This document shows positions 25,151 through 34,209 of a stretch of DNA of 64,000 nt, piece by piece (position 1 is the first letter of the stretch; every line of letters starts with the position of its first letter). The notes below the pieces were generated by a model, which saw nothing but the letters and a program-made list of their open reading frames with translations, did no database searches and had not been told where the DNA came from. The position numbers and the translations under genes are program-made. Source of the DNA: SIG78 sp045635745 (lineage in GTDB: Bacteria; Verrucomicrobiota; Lentisphaeria; Victivallales; Victivallaceae); the NCBI GenBank assembly GCA_045635745.1, contig JAZTWG010000018.1, forward strand, positions 124,001 through 188,000. The letters are read 5' to 3'.

Positions 25151-25664
25151 TGTTTATCACCGGCGGTGTCGGATCGTTGCCGTCATGCTCTTCGCGTTCT
25201 GCCGGGATCCGGGCAAGGTTGATTGCCACGGTTTTGATCGATTCAATACCGAACGACTTGTTCAGCATTACAAAAACCCGCTGTTTGAATGCACCGGCAA
25301 CTTCATCAAACGAACTGCCGTTTTCATCAAAAATCACAGATACGGTCAAGCCCAGTTCATTACGGCGGTTGCGATGCATATTCACTTTGAGTATTTCCAG
25401 CTCGGGAAAATCATTTTCCAAACGGCAGACCGCCGTAAAAATCGCATTGCGCGATATGAATATATCCCCGTCTTCCCGCGCCAGAGTGACCCCAGGCACC
25501 GCGGGCTTGCGGAAAATCAATTTGAAAATCAAACAGAGCACAAAGAGCAGAAAGAACACCAGCGCCGCCAGCAGCAGCGCCAGATAAAACCCACGCTCAA
25601 ATTCGCTGGTTGCGGGCAATGACATGATACTGTTGTCGATCCAATTATAAATCTTTTCCATCAT
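25128..25664 (-). CDS. amaP: AmaP-like membrane anchor of Asp23
   Basis: This 178-residue protein has one strong membrane helix (FYLALLLAALVFFLLFVLCL, ~27-47) followed by a domain of the Asp23-like/AmaP type: VTLAREDGDIFISRNAIFTAV, then alternating strands (LEILKVNMHRNRRNELGLTVSVIF). AmaP proteins tether Asp23 to the membrane in Firmicutes. It lies directly downstream of asp23 and overlaps maf. Assignment rests on context plus topology, so it is less certain than its neighbour. Confidence 0.7.
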   Translation of the reverse strand: MMEKIYNWIDNSIMSLPATSEFERGFYLALLLAALVFFLLFVLCLIFKLIFRKPAVPGVTLAREDGDIFISRNAIFTAVCRLENDFPELEILKVNMHRNRRNELGLTVSVIFDENGSSFDEVAGAFKQRVFVMLNKSFGIESIKTVAINLARIPAEREEHDGNDPTPPVINNAFVSGV

Positions 25665-25702
25665 CTATCGCCTTTCCGGTGTTCTTTCTCAATACCAATG
25701 AT

Positions 25703-26203
25703 TCAACCGATCGCCGGCATACCGGCAATTGCAGCGGCTTGAGCGGCGCTCACCATGCCGGCAGTTCCGTCAGCAGCATCTTCATCATCTTCTTCAATGA
25801 ATTCATCAAGCTGCTGGACAACCACATCCACAGCGGCAACTGTCACTCCGGCGGCGCTTTCCACCTGTTCGATGACCTGACGCTGGATTTCTACTGCCAC
25901 CGCGGGAATCACGGTACCGTAAAGCATATTGACCTTGGCCACGATCTTGAGTTTATCATCACCATCTTTGATGATTTCGATCGCACGGGAGTGGCTGCCC
26001 ACGATCCCCGCCAGGTTTTCCATGATCGCGCTGCCGGCAAGACGCGACACGCCTTCCACGCCCAGCACGGCACGGCTGACCAGCGATGCCAGCACATTGT
26101 CATGGATCTTGATCAAACCCAATTCCGAAGGAGTATCACTGGTAACGGCAGTACGATTGTTGGCAACTGCGGTTGTACTGTTGGTCGTTTCGGTGTTTTT
26201 CAT
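25703..26203 (-). CDS. Asp23/Gls24-family envelope stress protein
   Basis: This is a 166-residue small alpha/beta protein. The Asp23 core is clear: GLIKIHDNVLASLVSRAVLGVEGVSRL, then LKIVAKVNMLYGTVIPAVAVEIQRQVIEQVE and the C-terminal VDVVVQQLDEF. The N-terminus is Thr/Asn-rich and the C-terminus Ala/Gly-rich and flexible. The family is linked to alkaline and cell-wall stress in Firmicutes and is less usual in an LPS-making bacterium. The ATG is preceded by AAGGAGG. It heads the envelope operon. Confidence 0.88.
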   Translation of the reverse strand: MKNTETTNSTTAVANNRTAVTSDTPSELGLIKIHDNVLASLVSRAVLGVEGVSRLAGSAIMENLAGIVGSHSRAIEIIKDGDDKLKIVAKVNMLYGTVIPAVAVEIQRQVIEQVESAAGVTVAAVDVVVQQLDEFIEEDDEDAADGTAGMVSAAQAAAIAGMPAIG

Positions 26204-26240
26204 AGAGTAACCTCCTTATCTTGAATTGTTATTTTTTTAT

Positions 26241-26323
26241 CATACCTCCGGGGATACATCCCCGAAGGTATGTGTGGCACTTATGCCATTTTTTCCGGAT
26301 ACGGCTGTTTACGCCGCATCCGG
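26241..26323. other. Two GC-rich hairpins between accC and asp23
   Basis: Hairpin 1 (26241-26272) pairs CATACCTCCGGGGA with TCCCCGAAGGTATG, with one mismatch. Hairpin 2 (26295-26323) pairs CCGGATACGGC with GCCGCATCCGG, with one mismatch. Neither has a T-run on either strand, so they could be a weak accC terminator or the structured leader of the asp23 operon. Confidence 0.5.
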
Positions 26324-26336
26324 CAGTTTACTGCAA

Positions 26337-27770
26337 TTATTTGACCGATTTGGCACGGCTTTTGTGCGCTGCTTTGGCCGGAGCCTTCTCTGCGGCAGCT
26401 TTTTTATCCGCAGCAGCATCAACACTGAGAAAAGCGCGTTCCACAAAACCGGTATCGTAATTGCCTGAAGCAAAATCATTGTTGTTAAGGATCTTGCTGG
26501 AGAACGGAATAGTCGTTTTGACCCCGTCTACAATAAATTCATCCAACGCACGGCGGCAGCGGATGATCGCCTGTTCGCGGTCTGCAGCCTTGACGATCAG
26601 CTTGGCAATCATGCTGTCGTAGTAGGGCGGAATGCGGTAGCCGCTGTAAACATGTGTATCCACACGCACACCGATACCGCCGGCAGGCACCAGCAGTTTG
26701 ACTTCACCGGGACACGGGGTAAAGCGTGTTTCCGGATTTTCCGCATTGATACGGCACTCGATAACATGACCTTCAAATTTGATATCTTTCTGGCGCACGC
26801 TCAAGGTTTCTCCGGCAGCAATACGGATCTGTTCTTTAACAATATCCACACCGGTAAGTTCTTCGGTCACCGGGTGTTCCACCTGCACGCGGGTATTCAT
26901 TTCCATAAAATAGAAATTACCATCCTGCGTCAGCAGAAATTCAATAGTACCGGCATTGGTGTAACCGGCGGCTTTTGCCGCTTTGACTGCCGCTGTACCC
27001 ATCTTTTCGCGCAGTTTGCTGTTCAAAGCCGGCGACGGAGATTCTTCGATCAGTTTCTGGTTGCGGCGCTGCACACTGCAGTCGCGCTCGCCCAGATGCA
27101 CCACGTTGCCGTGATTATCAGCCAAAATCTGGAACTCGATATGGCGCGGATTGATAATATATTTTTCCATATACAGCGAACCATCGCCGAAAGCGTTTTC
27201 CGCTTCGGTTCTGGCCGAGTGATAACCCTGGATCAGGCTGCCGTCGTCATACGCAATACGCATACCGCGACCACCGCCGCCGGCAGTAGCCTTGACGATT
27301 ACCGGATAACCCAGCTTCTGCGCCATTTTCAACGCTTCAGCTTCGGTATTGATCAAACCTTCGCTGCCGGGAGTTACCGGCACACCAGCTTTCATCATGG
27401 TTTCACGGGCAACTGCCTTGTCGCCCAAAGCACGCATGGCTTCGGGAGTGGGCCCGATAAAGGTTATATTGTGCTTGCGGCAGGCTTCGGCAAAGTAAGC
27501 ATTTTCTGCCAGAAAGCCGTAGCCCGGGTGGATGGCATCGACATCGCAAATCGCAGCCACGCTGAGGATACGGTCGATCAAAAGGTAACTTGCCGAGGCT
27601 TGAGCCGGTCCGATACAAACGGCTTCGTCTGCTTCACGCACAGGCAGACTGTCGGCATCGGCAATGGAGTAAACCGCCACTGTTTTAATGCCCAATTCGC
27701 GACAGGCGCGAATCACCCGCAACGCAATTTCGCCGCGGTTGGCGATCAGTATCTTATTGAAAAGAGCCAT
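26337..27770 (-). CDS. accC: Acetyl-CoA carboxylase, biotin carboxylase subunit
   Basis: It carboxylates the biotin on AccB, the first step of fatty-acid synthesis. The 477 residues show the ATP-grasp fold: NRGEIALRVIRACRELGI, IHPGYGFLAEN, the Gly-rich loop KATAGGGGRGMRI, EKYIINPRHIEFQI, FYFMEMNTRVQVEHPVTE and the C-terminal biotin-carboxylase domain. The last ~30 residues are an Ala/Lys-rich tail (KKAAAEKAPAKAAHKSRAK) not found in the usual enzyme. It follows accB by 22 bases. Confidence 0.97.
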   Translation of the reverse strand: MALFNKILIANRGEIALRVIRACRELGIKTVAVYSIADADSLPVREADEAVCIGPAQASASYLLIDRILSVAAICDVDAIHPGYGFLAENAYFAEACRKHNITFIGPTPEAMRALGDKAVARETMMKAGVPVTPGSEGLINTEAEALKMAQKLGYPVIVKATAGGGGRGMRIAYDDGSLIQGYHSARTEAENAFGDGSLYMEKYIINPRHIEFQILADNHGNVVHLGERDCSVQRRNQKLIEESPSPALNSKLREKMGTAAVKAAKAAGYTNAGTIEFLLTQDGNFYFMEMNTRVQVEHPVTEELTGVDIVKEQIRIAAGETLSVRQKDIKFEGHVIECRINAENPETRFTPCPGEVKLLVPAGGIGVRVDTHVYSGYRIPPYYDSMIAKLIVKAADREQAIIRCRRALDEFIVDGVKTTIPFSSKILNNNDFASGNYDTGFVERAFLSVDAAADKKAAAEKAPAKAAHKSRAKSVK

Positions 27771-27792
27771 ATATTTATCCCGGATTTGAGTT

Positions 27793-28242
27793 TTACTCGA
27801 TCACGAAAAGCGGCTGACCAAATTCGACCGCGCTGCCGTTTTCCACGAGAATATCGCGGATAACACCATTTTTTTCGGCCTTGATCTCGTTCATAACCTT
27901 CATAGCTTCAACGATACATACGACTGTATCGGGAGTGACCTTGTCGCCGACTTTGACGAACGGTGCTGCTTCCGGGCTGGGGGCACGATAGAGCGTACCA
28001 ACCAGCGGAGAATCGATGGTCACACGTTTGGCAGTGTCAGCAGCCGGAGCAGGAGCTGCAGCCGGAGCGGGGGCAGCGGCCGGAGCCACAGGAGCCGGAG
28101 CGATCACGCTCACCGGCGCGGCGGCAACCACAGCACCACCACGTTTGATTTCCAGAGTAAAACCTTCGCGTTCGAGCTTCAGTTCGGACAAATCGTTGGC
28201 TGCAACGATCTCTGCAATCGCTTTGATTTCGTCAATTTTCAT
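27793..28242 (-). CDS. accB: Biotin carboxyl carrier protein of acetyl-CoA carboxylase
   Basis: The 149 residues comprise an N-terminal domain (MKIDEIKAIAEIVAANDLSE), an Ala/Pro-rich flexible linker (~55-75), and the biotinyl domain with the target lysine in VEAMKVMNE. That domain ends VEFGQPLFVIE. Co-located with accC as in most bacteria; aroQ precedes it. Confidence 0.96.
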   Translation of the reverse strand: MKIDEIKAIAEIVAANDLSELKLEREGFTLEIKRGGAVVAAAPVSVIAPAPVAPAAAPAPAAAPAPAADTAKRVTIDSPLVGTLYRAPSPEAAPFVKVGDKVTPDTVVCIVEAMKVMNEIKAEKNGVIRDILVENGSAVEFGQPLFVIE

Positions 28243-28296
28243 TTTCTTCTTCCTGTAAGTTAAAATTTATTGTTTACTATACTTAATCAAACTGTT

Positions 28297-28743
28297 TTAT
28301 TTCTGAATTTTTCTGATCAGCGCCCGCAGCGCCCATTCGTAACCGTCGGTCCCCAGTCCGGCAATCATCCCCATACAAGCCGGAGCAGTCAGACTCTCAT
28401 GACGGAAACTCTCCCGCGAACTTATATTGCTTATATGCACCTCGATCGCCGGCACCTTGCTGCAGGCACGCAAAGCATCGGCTATGGCCACCGAAGTATG
28501 AGTGTATGCCGCCGGATTGATCACTATGCCATCAACCCGGTCTCCGGTCAGAATCGCATTCAGCCGGTCCACAATCACTCCTTCGTGATTGCTCTGCAGA
28601 AACTCCAGAGTACAATCGCCGTACTCCGAAGCCACCGCCTGCAGTTGTGCTTCCACATCCGCCAGCGTGGTGCGGCCGTAAATCTCCGGCTCGCGCACTC
28701 CGAGCAGTCCCAAATTCGGACCATTTATCACCAGAATCTTCAT
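28297..28743 (-). CDS. aroQ: Type II 3-dehydroquinate dehydratase
   Basis: This dodecameric shikimate-pathway enzyme is 148 residues long. The markers are VINGPNLGLLGVREPEIYG (with the catalytic Tyr and Arg region), FLQSNHEG, VINPAAYTHTSVAIADAL and VHISNISSRE. AGGTAGGAAA precedes the ATG. It heads the aroQ-accB-accC operon, a common bacterial order. Confidence 0.97.
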   Translation of the reverse strand: MKILVINGPNLGLLGVREPEIYGRTTLADVEAQLQAVASEYGDCTLEFLQSNHEGVIVDRLNAILTGDRVDGIVINPAAYTHTSVAIADALRACSKVPAIEVHISNISSRESFRHESLTAPACMGMIAGLGTDGYEWALRALIRKIQK

Positions 28744-28834
28744 TTTCCTACCTTAAAAACAAGCTTTGTCCCTCGTCATATTCACCTGATTTCGTGTCGC
28801 ATGACCCGTCAGGGTACAAAAATCCCGTCATTAT

Positions 28835-28864
28835 AATATACACGCACATAGCGCAATTTGCCAA
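28835..28864 (-). promoter_or_regulatory. Putative aroQ-accB-accC promoter
   Basis: On the minus strand TTGGCA (28859-28864) and TATATT (28835-28840) are 18 bp apart, ~90 bases before aroQ. An overlapping TATAAT lies 5 bases further downstream. The leader has two copies of TGACGGG. Confidence 0.5.
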
Positions 28865-28877
28865 TTTTGCTTTGTTT

Positions 28878-29783
28878 TTATTCTGCCACCGGCAGTTTGG
28901 GCAAATCCAGAGTGGGCGGCTCCAACAGCGGATAAATGGTGTTGGGATCAAATTTTTTCACTTCTTTTCCGGCTTCGGGCGCAACTGCTTCCGGGATAAC
29001 CGGCTTCGGTTTCCGTTCCGCACTGCTGACAACTACCGCCAGCACGATCACCGCACAAAGCAGAATCCCGCCCAAACACAACCCCAGCATGATCCGCTTG
29101 AGCTTGCGCTCGTTGACTTCTTCGCCGGAACGGTCAATATCCAGCGAATTCATCAACCCGTCGTTGCAAGTATATTCGAGCTGATTTTTTAGTTCGGCAA
29201 CCATCGAATCGCCGGTAGCGTCGCTGAGTTTATAAAAACGGCACAGACTGCGGATAAAACCTATAACATAAACCAGCGGCGGCAGCGCCTGAAGATTTTC
29301 ATTTTCCAACGCTTCCAGATAATGCGGCTGGATAAGCGTAACTTGCTCCAGCTCTTTGTACGACACATTGCTCTGTTCGCGCATTATCCGCAATGCCGCA
29401 CCATAGCTCTGACCGGCAATCGCCAATTCCACGGCGCTCACGCCTTTATCGGCATTATTGGCCCGCAATGGCGGCGTACCGGCCGGGCGGTTCATCGGCT
29501 GACGCGAACGCAGAAAATTCTGTGCATCTTCCGGCAAAATTCCCGTTGACATTTTTTCGTCGGGGGCGGCGGGGGCGGCGGCAACCGCTGTATCCGGAAC
29601 ATTTTCTTCCGGAATTTGAGCAGCAGAGGCTTCCGGCTCCGGGTTTTCCGCAGCAGTAACTCCGGCATTTTCGCCGTCAAGCGCCGCCAATTCCCCTGAA
29701 AGAGCACTCCGGGCGGCTTCCAGTTCTTCAATATTTTCACTATTGTTGAAATTGAATTCGATCTCGCGTGGATTGTTTTCCAT
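28878..29783 (-). CDS. RodZ-like helix-turn-helix membrane protein
   Basis: This 301-residue protein has an acidic disordered N-terminus (~1-110), then a Cro/CI-type helix-turn-helix of the RodZ class (AALRIMREQSNVSYKELEQ, then YLEALENENLQALPPLVYVIG). One membrane helix follows (LGLCLGGILLCAVIVLAVVV, ~233-252), and then a short Pro/Glu-rich periplasmic tail. RodZ links MreB filaments to the elongation machinery; the bacterial cytoskeleton connection is supported by mreC/mreD elsewhere in the window. The long acidic leader before the HTH is unusual, since RodZ normally begins with the HTH. It follows ftsK by 38 bases. Confidence 0.8.
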   Translation of the reverse strand: MENNPREIEFNFNNSENIEELEAARSALSGELAALDGENAGVTAAENPEPEASAAQIPEENVPDTAVAAAPAAPDEKMSTGILPEDAQNFLRSRQPMNRPAGTPPLRANNADKGVSAVELAIAGQSYGAALRIMREQSNVSYKELEQVTLIQPHYLEALENENLQALPPLVYVIGFIRSLCRFYKLSDATGDSMVAELKNQLEYTCNDGLMNSLDIDRSGEEVNERKLKRIMLGLCLGGILLCAVIVLAVVVSSAERKPKPVIPEAVAPEAGKEVKKFDPNTIYPLLEPPTLDLPKLPVAE

Positions 29784-29821
29784 AAATATATCCTTTAATC
29801 TCTGTAAAATCCCGCTGACGG

Positions 29822-32380
29822 TTACTGATTTAATATATCATCAAAGACCAATATATCGCGCTTGGCACCGCTGCCGGAGGGCGGCCCGACAATACCGCGC
29901 TCTTCCATGAGGTCGATAAGCTCGGCGGCACGATTATAGCCGATCTTGAGCCGGCGCTGTATATAGCTGGTGCTGGCTTTCTTTTCCAGTAAAACCACTT
30001 CCAGCGCGCGGCGCACCAGATCGTCATCCCCCGGCTGCATATATTTTGCCACCATGGGGTCAAGTTCAAAACCGCCGTCGATAAAAGCATCGGCATCTTC
30101 TTCGCTCCAATCGCCGGAAGAGCGCGAAGAGCCTCTGGCGCCGGAACAGTTATCTTCATCTTCGCCATCTACACCAGCAACCACCTGATCGTCAAAACTT
30201 TGCGGCGCCTGATCGGAAACAAATTTAACCACCTGTTTTATATCGCCATCAGCCACCCATGCTCCCTGGATTCGTTCCAGCTCCAGCCCGCGTTTGGGGC
30301 AGAGCAAAAGCATATCGCCCATACCCAGAAGAGCTTCCGCACCTTTCTGGTCAAGGATCACCCGACTGTCGGTCAAACTCGGCACACGGAAACTTATACG
30401 CGTGGGCAGATTGCTCTTGATCGTACCGGTAATGACATCGCGGCTGGGACGCTGGGTGGCAACCACAATATGAACCCCGGCAGCTCGGCCTTTGGCGGCA
30501 ATGCGCGAAATGGATGTTTCAATATCGCTGCGGGCATCGGTCTGCATGAGGTCGGCCAGCTCGTCAATAATAACGATCAGTACCGGCAGTTTATCGGGTA
30601 TCGGCAAACCATCATCATCCAGTATCGGCGTTTCCGGCTGTTGACGGCTGTTGTAATCTTTGAGCTTACGCACCCCGGCTTTGGCCAGCTGTTTATAGCG
30701 TTTATCCATTTCGGTAGCCGCCCAGCGCAGAGCCAGCGGCACCTTTTTGAAATCGTCGATCACCGGAGTTATCAGATGCGGCAACTTGGCATAGTCGGCC
30801 ATTTCCACAACTTTGGGGTCCACCAGAATAAGTTTGAGTTCTTCGGGGCCGAATTTCATGAGCAAACTCATGATCAGAGTATTCATACACACCGACTTAC
30901 CACTGCCGGTAGCACCGGCGATCAGCAGATGCGGTGCTTGTGCCAGATCGATGACCACCGGTTCACCGGAAACATCTTTGCCCAGCACGATAGGTATTTC
31001 CATACGGCTGCTCTGCCATATATCAGCTTCCATGATCGAGCGCATGGTGATGCCTTCGGCCTCGCTGTTGGGTACTTCCACCCCGATAACATCACGTCCG
31101 GGGATCGGTGCAAGGATACGCAGACTGCGCGCCTTGAGATTCATGGCAATATTGTTTTCGATTTCTGTAACTTTGCTGACTTTTACGCTGGGAGCAAGCT
31201 TGATTTCGTAACGGGTAACCCGCGGTCCGGAAACGTGTCCGACCACCTGACCATCAACTTTGAAGCTTTCCAGTACTGTCTGCAATATTTCCTTGTTGCG
31301 GGCGATAAGTTCGGGCTTTTCGCCGGCGATCTCCGAGCCTTTGCCCAACATAGTCATCAGGGGCAGAACATAATCATTGCCGCGTACTTTTACGGCTTTA
31401 TCGCCAGCCTGCAGCAAAGTCGGTTTGGCCAATTCGTGCGGAGACGGCGTCTGGAGAGCATTGTCAGCATGACTGACCGCAACCGGAGCAGGCCGAGCAG
31501 TTGCCGGCAAGGGCTCAACAACAGCCTCTTCAACCGGTTCGATCGCCGCAAAAAGATCATCAGCGGCGGCTTCTTCATGCGTATCAGCGCGTTGTGTTTC
31601 CACCATCTGCTGGTCAAGCCGGGGCTGTTCTTCTGCCGCCGGAGCATCAGGTTCAGCTGCCGGTTCCGCAGTTTTAGCCAGCAGCCGTTTGGCGCGTTCT
31701 GCAAAAGAATCTTCCGACTTACCGAAAAGCTTTTTCCGGACCGGTTTTTCTTCTTTCGCGCCTTCCGGCATATTGCAGAGCGCATCGACCGCACTGATCA
31801 CCACCGAGTGCCAGTCCGAGCGGTAAAGCAAAAGTAATCCTGCCAGCAGCAAAGTAGCACCCAGCAGAGTACTGCCCACCGGCCCCAGGAAAAGCCGCAA
31901 CACCCCGGGAGCCACACCTTCAATCCCCGGAGCTACCAATATCTGACCAATGACGCCTCCGGCAAGCACATGCGAGGGCATTGCGCTACGTCCCAATCCC
32001 AGATTTTCACAACATCCGGCAAATGCCGCCGGATCAAACGCCAGCAGTATCGCCGTGCCCCAGACCGCCAGCAGCACACCCGGCCAAAAGATCCATGAGC
32101 GCGATAATTTCTGCGGCAGAAAAGAACGTATCGCCGCCAGCAGCACAAAACTTGCCAGCACAAAACTTGCCAGCCCCACCCACAGAAAAAGTGAACACGC
32201 GATCCGGGCACCGATATTGCCGATCCAGTTGCCGACCACACCGCCGGTACCGCCATCGAGCACCGCAAAATCACCGGCATCGTGTGAAATTATCGCCAGA
32301 AAAAACAACACAGCTCCAAGCATGTAAAAGAGATTACGCACCCGGAATTGATTGACTTCCTTTGCCTGTTTCTGATCCAT
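29822..32380 (-). CDS. ftsK: DNA translocase FtsK
   Basis: A hexameric motor that pumps DNA at the division septum and helps dimer resolution. The ~852 residues include four or five N-terminal membrane helices (1-~200), a Pro/Ala/Glu linker (~230-330), and the motor. The motor has Walker A (GATGSGKSV, near 488-496), Walker B (LKLILVDPK) and TQRPSRDVITGTIKSNLPTRI. The C-terminal gamma winged helix (STSYIQRRLKIGYNRAAELIDLMEERGIVG) recognises KOPS sites. The in-frame TTG at 32398 is rejected in favour of ATG at 32380. Confidence 0.96.
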   Translation of the reverse strand: MDQKQAKEVNQFRVRNLFYMLGAVLFFLAIISHDAGDFAVLDGGTGGVVGNWIGNIGARIACSLFLWVGLASFVLASFVLLAAIRSFLPQKLSRSWIFWPGVLLAVWGTAILLAFDPAAFAGCCENLGLGRSAMPSHVLAGGVIGQILVAPGIEGVAPGVLRLFLGPVGSTLLGATLLLAGLLLLYRSDWHSVVISAVDALCNMPEGAKEEKPVRKKLFGKSEDSFAERAKRLLAKTAEPAAEPDAPAAEEQPRLDQQMVETQRADTHEEAAADDLFAAIEPVEEAVVEPLPATARPAPVAVSHADNALQTPSPHELAKPTLLQAGDKAVKVRGNDYVLPLMTMLGKGSEIAGEKPELIARNKEILQTVLESFKVDGQVVGHVSGPRVTRYEIKLAPSVKVSKVTEIENNIAMNLKARSLRILAPIPGRDVIGVEVPNSEAEGITMRSIMEADIWQSSRMEIPIVLGKDVSGEPVVIDLAQAPHLLIAGATGSGKSVCMNTLIMSLLMKFGPEELKLILVDPKVVEMADYAKLPHLITPVIDDFKKVPLALRWAATEMDKRYKQLAKAGVRKLKDYNSRQQPETPILDDDGLPIPDKLPVLIVIIDELADLMQTDARSDIETSISRIAAKGRAAGVHIVVATQRPSRDVITGTIKSNLPTRISFRVPSLTDSRVILDQKGAEALLGMGDMLLLCPKRGLELERIQGAWVADGDIKQVVKFVSDQAPQSFDDQVVAGVDGEDEDNCSGARGSSRSSGDWSEEDADAFIDGGFELDPMVAKYMQPGDDDLVRRALEVVLLEKKASTSYIQRRLKIGYNRAAELIDLMEERGIVGPPSGSGAKRDILVFDDILNQ

Positions 32381-32432
32381 TTTACTCACAATAACCAACC
32401 CTGCTGAAATTCGAAAACTATATTACTCTGGT

Positions 32433-32461
32433 AATATAGTCTTATGCCAAAACAAATGCAA
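32433..32461 (-). promoter_or_regulatory. Putative ftsK promoter with an overlapping palindrome
   Basis: On the minus strand TTGCAT (32456-32461) and TATATT (32433-32438) are 17 bp apart. The -10 lies within a perfect 10-bp inverted repeat, ACTATATTAC (32417-32426) / GTAATATAGT (32431-32440), centred near the expected start site; it could be an operator. Confidence 0.55.
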
Positions 32462-32617
32462 GAAGCTTTTTAAACAAAAAGGCAACTTTTCTCTCCCCCC
32501 CGCACCGCAATATTTCCAACTGTAATTCAGTACAGGCAAGGAAACAGCCGTTTGCACTGGGGGTATTGCCTGCGCCACACCGGCTTGCCCCCCGGAGCGC
32601 TGCATGCAACATAAAAA

Positions 32618-32662
32618 AAAGAGCTGCGGCAGACCCTTTTTCAAGGTTTGCAACAGCTCTTT
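32618..32662 (-). terminator. Terminator of the ribosomal-protein/rpoA operon
   Basis: AAAGAGCTG (32618-32626) / CAGCTCTTT (32654-32662) with an inner stem; read on the minus strand it ends in T8. It follows rplQ by 24 bases and again contains TTGCAAACC in the arm. The rest of the 32399-32686 spacer holds only the ftsK promoter. Confidence 0.85.
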
Positions 32663-32686
32663 GAAAATGCTTTTCAGCAATGATGC

Positions 32687-33073
32687 TTATTCAGCTTTGG
32701 CTTCTTCGGCTTTAGCTGCGGGAGCAACAAACTTCAGAATGCACATTTCGCAAGCATCGCCACGACGCTTGCCCAGCTTGATGATGCTGGTGTAACCGCC
32801 CTGACGGCCGGCATAGGCCGGGGCGATTTCGGCAAACAGCTTGGCGACCATATCGGCCTTGCGCAAGGTACTGATCGCCAGACGACGGTGGTGCAGATCA
32901 CCTTTTTTGCCAAGAGTTACCATCTTTTCCGCCACGCGGCGGGCTTCACGGGCCTTGACCAGCGAAGTGGTGATCTGGCCGTGTTCGATCAGGCTGCAGA
33001 CCATATTCGCCAGCATCGCAGTACGATGAGCTCCGGTACGACCGATCTTGAATGTATGAACGCGATGACGCAT
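32687..33073 (-). CDS. rplQ: Ribosomal protein bL17
   Basis: This 128-residue large-subunit protein begins MRHRVHTFKIGRTGAHRTAM, and this start removes 23 spurious upstream residues. GGAGG lies 9 bases before the ATG. The core LIEHGQITTSLVKAREARRVAEKMVTLGK is characteristic. The C-terminus adds an Ala/Glu/Lys tail. It starts 1 base after the rpoA stop, so translation is probably coupled. Confidence 0.96.
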   Translation of the reverse strand: MRHRVHTFKIGRTGAHRTAMLANMVCSLIEHGQITTSLVKAREARRVAEKMVTLGKKGDLHHRRLAISTLRKADMVAKLFAEIAPAYAGRQGGYTSIIKLGKRRGDACEMCILKFVAPAAKAEEAKAE

Positions 33074-33074
33074 T

Positions 33075-34106
33075 TTACTTTTCCTCCTGCTCTTCCTCGG
33101 GCTCCAAACGGACCTTGGCGGATTCAAGTTCCAGCGCCGCAAGGAGCGTATCGCTGAAGGTCATGCCGAGGCTCAGACCGAGTTTGTCGATTTTTTCTTT
33201 GATTTCGTCGAGCGACTTTTTGCCGAAGTTGCGGTATTTGAGCATACGGCTTTCGGATTTGGTGCAAAGCTCGCCGATAAGTTTGATATTGGCATTGTTC
33301 AGGCAGTTCATAGCGCGGACCGAAAGATCCAGCGTATCAACATCCTGCGCGAGCAGCTTGAAGACCTTCAGATCTTCATCGCTCATCATTTCGCGGGCAT
33401 CCTTTTCCACCGGCTGACCGCCCAGGAACACCTGCAAATGATCCTTGAGGATCTGCGCGGCGTTTTCCAGAGCATTTTCCGGAGTGATGCTGCCGTCGGT
33501 CCAGATTTCGATTTCCAGACTGTCCATTTCGGTTTCTTCACCCACACGGGCGGCACCAACGTGGTAGTTCACGCGGGTGACCGGGCTGAACAGACAGTCG
33601 ATCGGAATAGTACCGATACTGCGGGCCGCTGCGGCTTTTTCCACCGGCAGATAGCCTTTGCCTTTGACCACGTCGATCTCGGCGCGGAAGGGCATGTTCT
33701 TATCGAGCGTGCAAATGACCTGCTCGGGGTTCAGCACTTCGACGGTTCCATCGGTAATGATGTCGCCGGCGGTTACTTTTCCAGCTTTGTCCTTGCGGAT
33801 TTCCAGAGTCTTTTCCACGTCTCCGTGCAAACAGAGCCGGACATTTTTGAGATTGAGGACGATATCAGTAATATCCTCGACCACATTGGGCAGCGATGCG
33901 AATTCATGTGAAGCTCCATCAATACGGAGTGCAGAAATCGCGGAACCCTCCATCGAGGAGAGCAACACCCGCCGCAAAGAATTGCCCAGCGTTTGACCGA
34001 ATCCACTCTGGAACGGCGCCGCGGTAAATTTCGCGTAACGCGCCGTGGCAGTAGATTCGTCCATCACTACGGCTTGCGGCATCGGGAAAGAAGCTGCTAA
34101 GGTCAT
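33075..34106 (-). CDS. rpoA: RNA polymerase alpha subunit
   Basis: The 343 residues comprise an N-terminal dimerization domain (AKFTAAPFQSGFGQTLGNSLRRVLLSSMEGSAI), a linker, and the C-terminal domain that contacts UP elements (VDTLDLSVRAMNCLNNANIKLIGEL). The C-terminus ends in an acidic EEEQEEK. GGAGG precedes the ATG. The order rpsK-rpoA-rplQ is typical, but rpsD, which usually lies between rpsK and rpoA, is missing. Confidence 0.97.
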   Translation of the reverse strand: MTLAASFPMPQAVVMDESTATARYAKFTAAPFQSGFGQTLGNSLRRVLLSSMEGSAISALRIDGASHEFASLPNVVEDITDIVLNLKNVRLCLHGDVEKTLEIRKDKAGKVTAGDIITDGTVEVLNPEQVICTLDKNMPFRAEIDVVKGKGYLPVEKAAAARSIGTIPIDCLFSPVTRVNYHVGAARVGEETEMDSLEIEIWTDGSITPENALENAAQILKDHLQVFLGGQPVEKDAREMMSDEDLKVFKLLAQDVDTLDLSVRAMNCLNNANIKLIGELCTKSESRMLKYRNFGKKSLDEIKEKIDKLGLSLGMTFSDTLLAALELESAKVRLEPEEEQEEK

Positions 34107-34209
34107 ATTTTTCCTCCAGCGTTTTTATATATTCAACAAAAACTGTAATTTCTTGTAAAATCCGTTTCTTGCCACCCGGCAGAAAACGGAACACGCAACC
34201 AACGCTCCG

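Noticed and set aside
32423..32680. An 85-codon minus-strand frame between rplQ and ftsK
   Set aside because: It overlaps the rplQ terminator and ftsK promoter and has no recognisable start signal.
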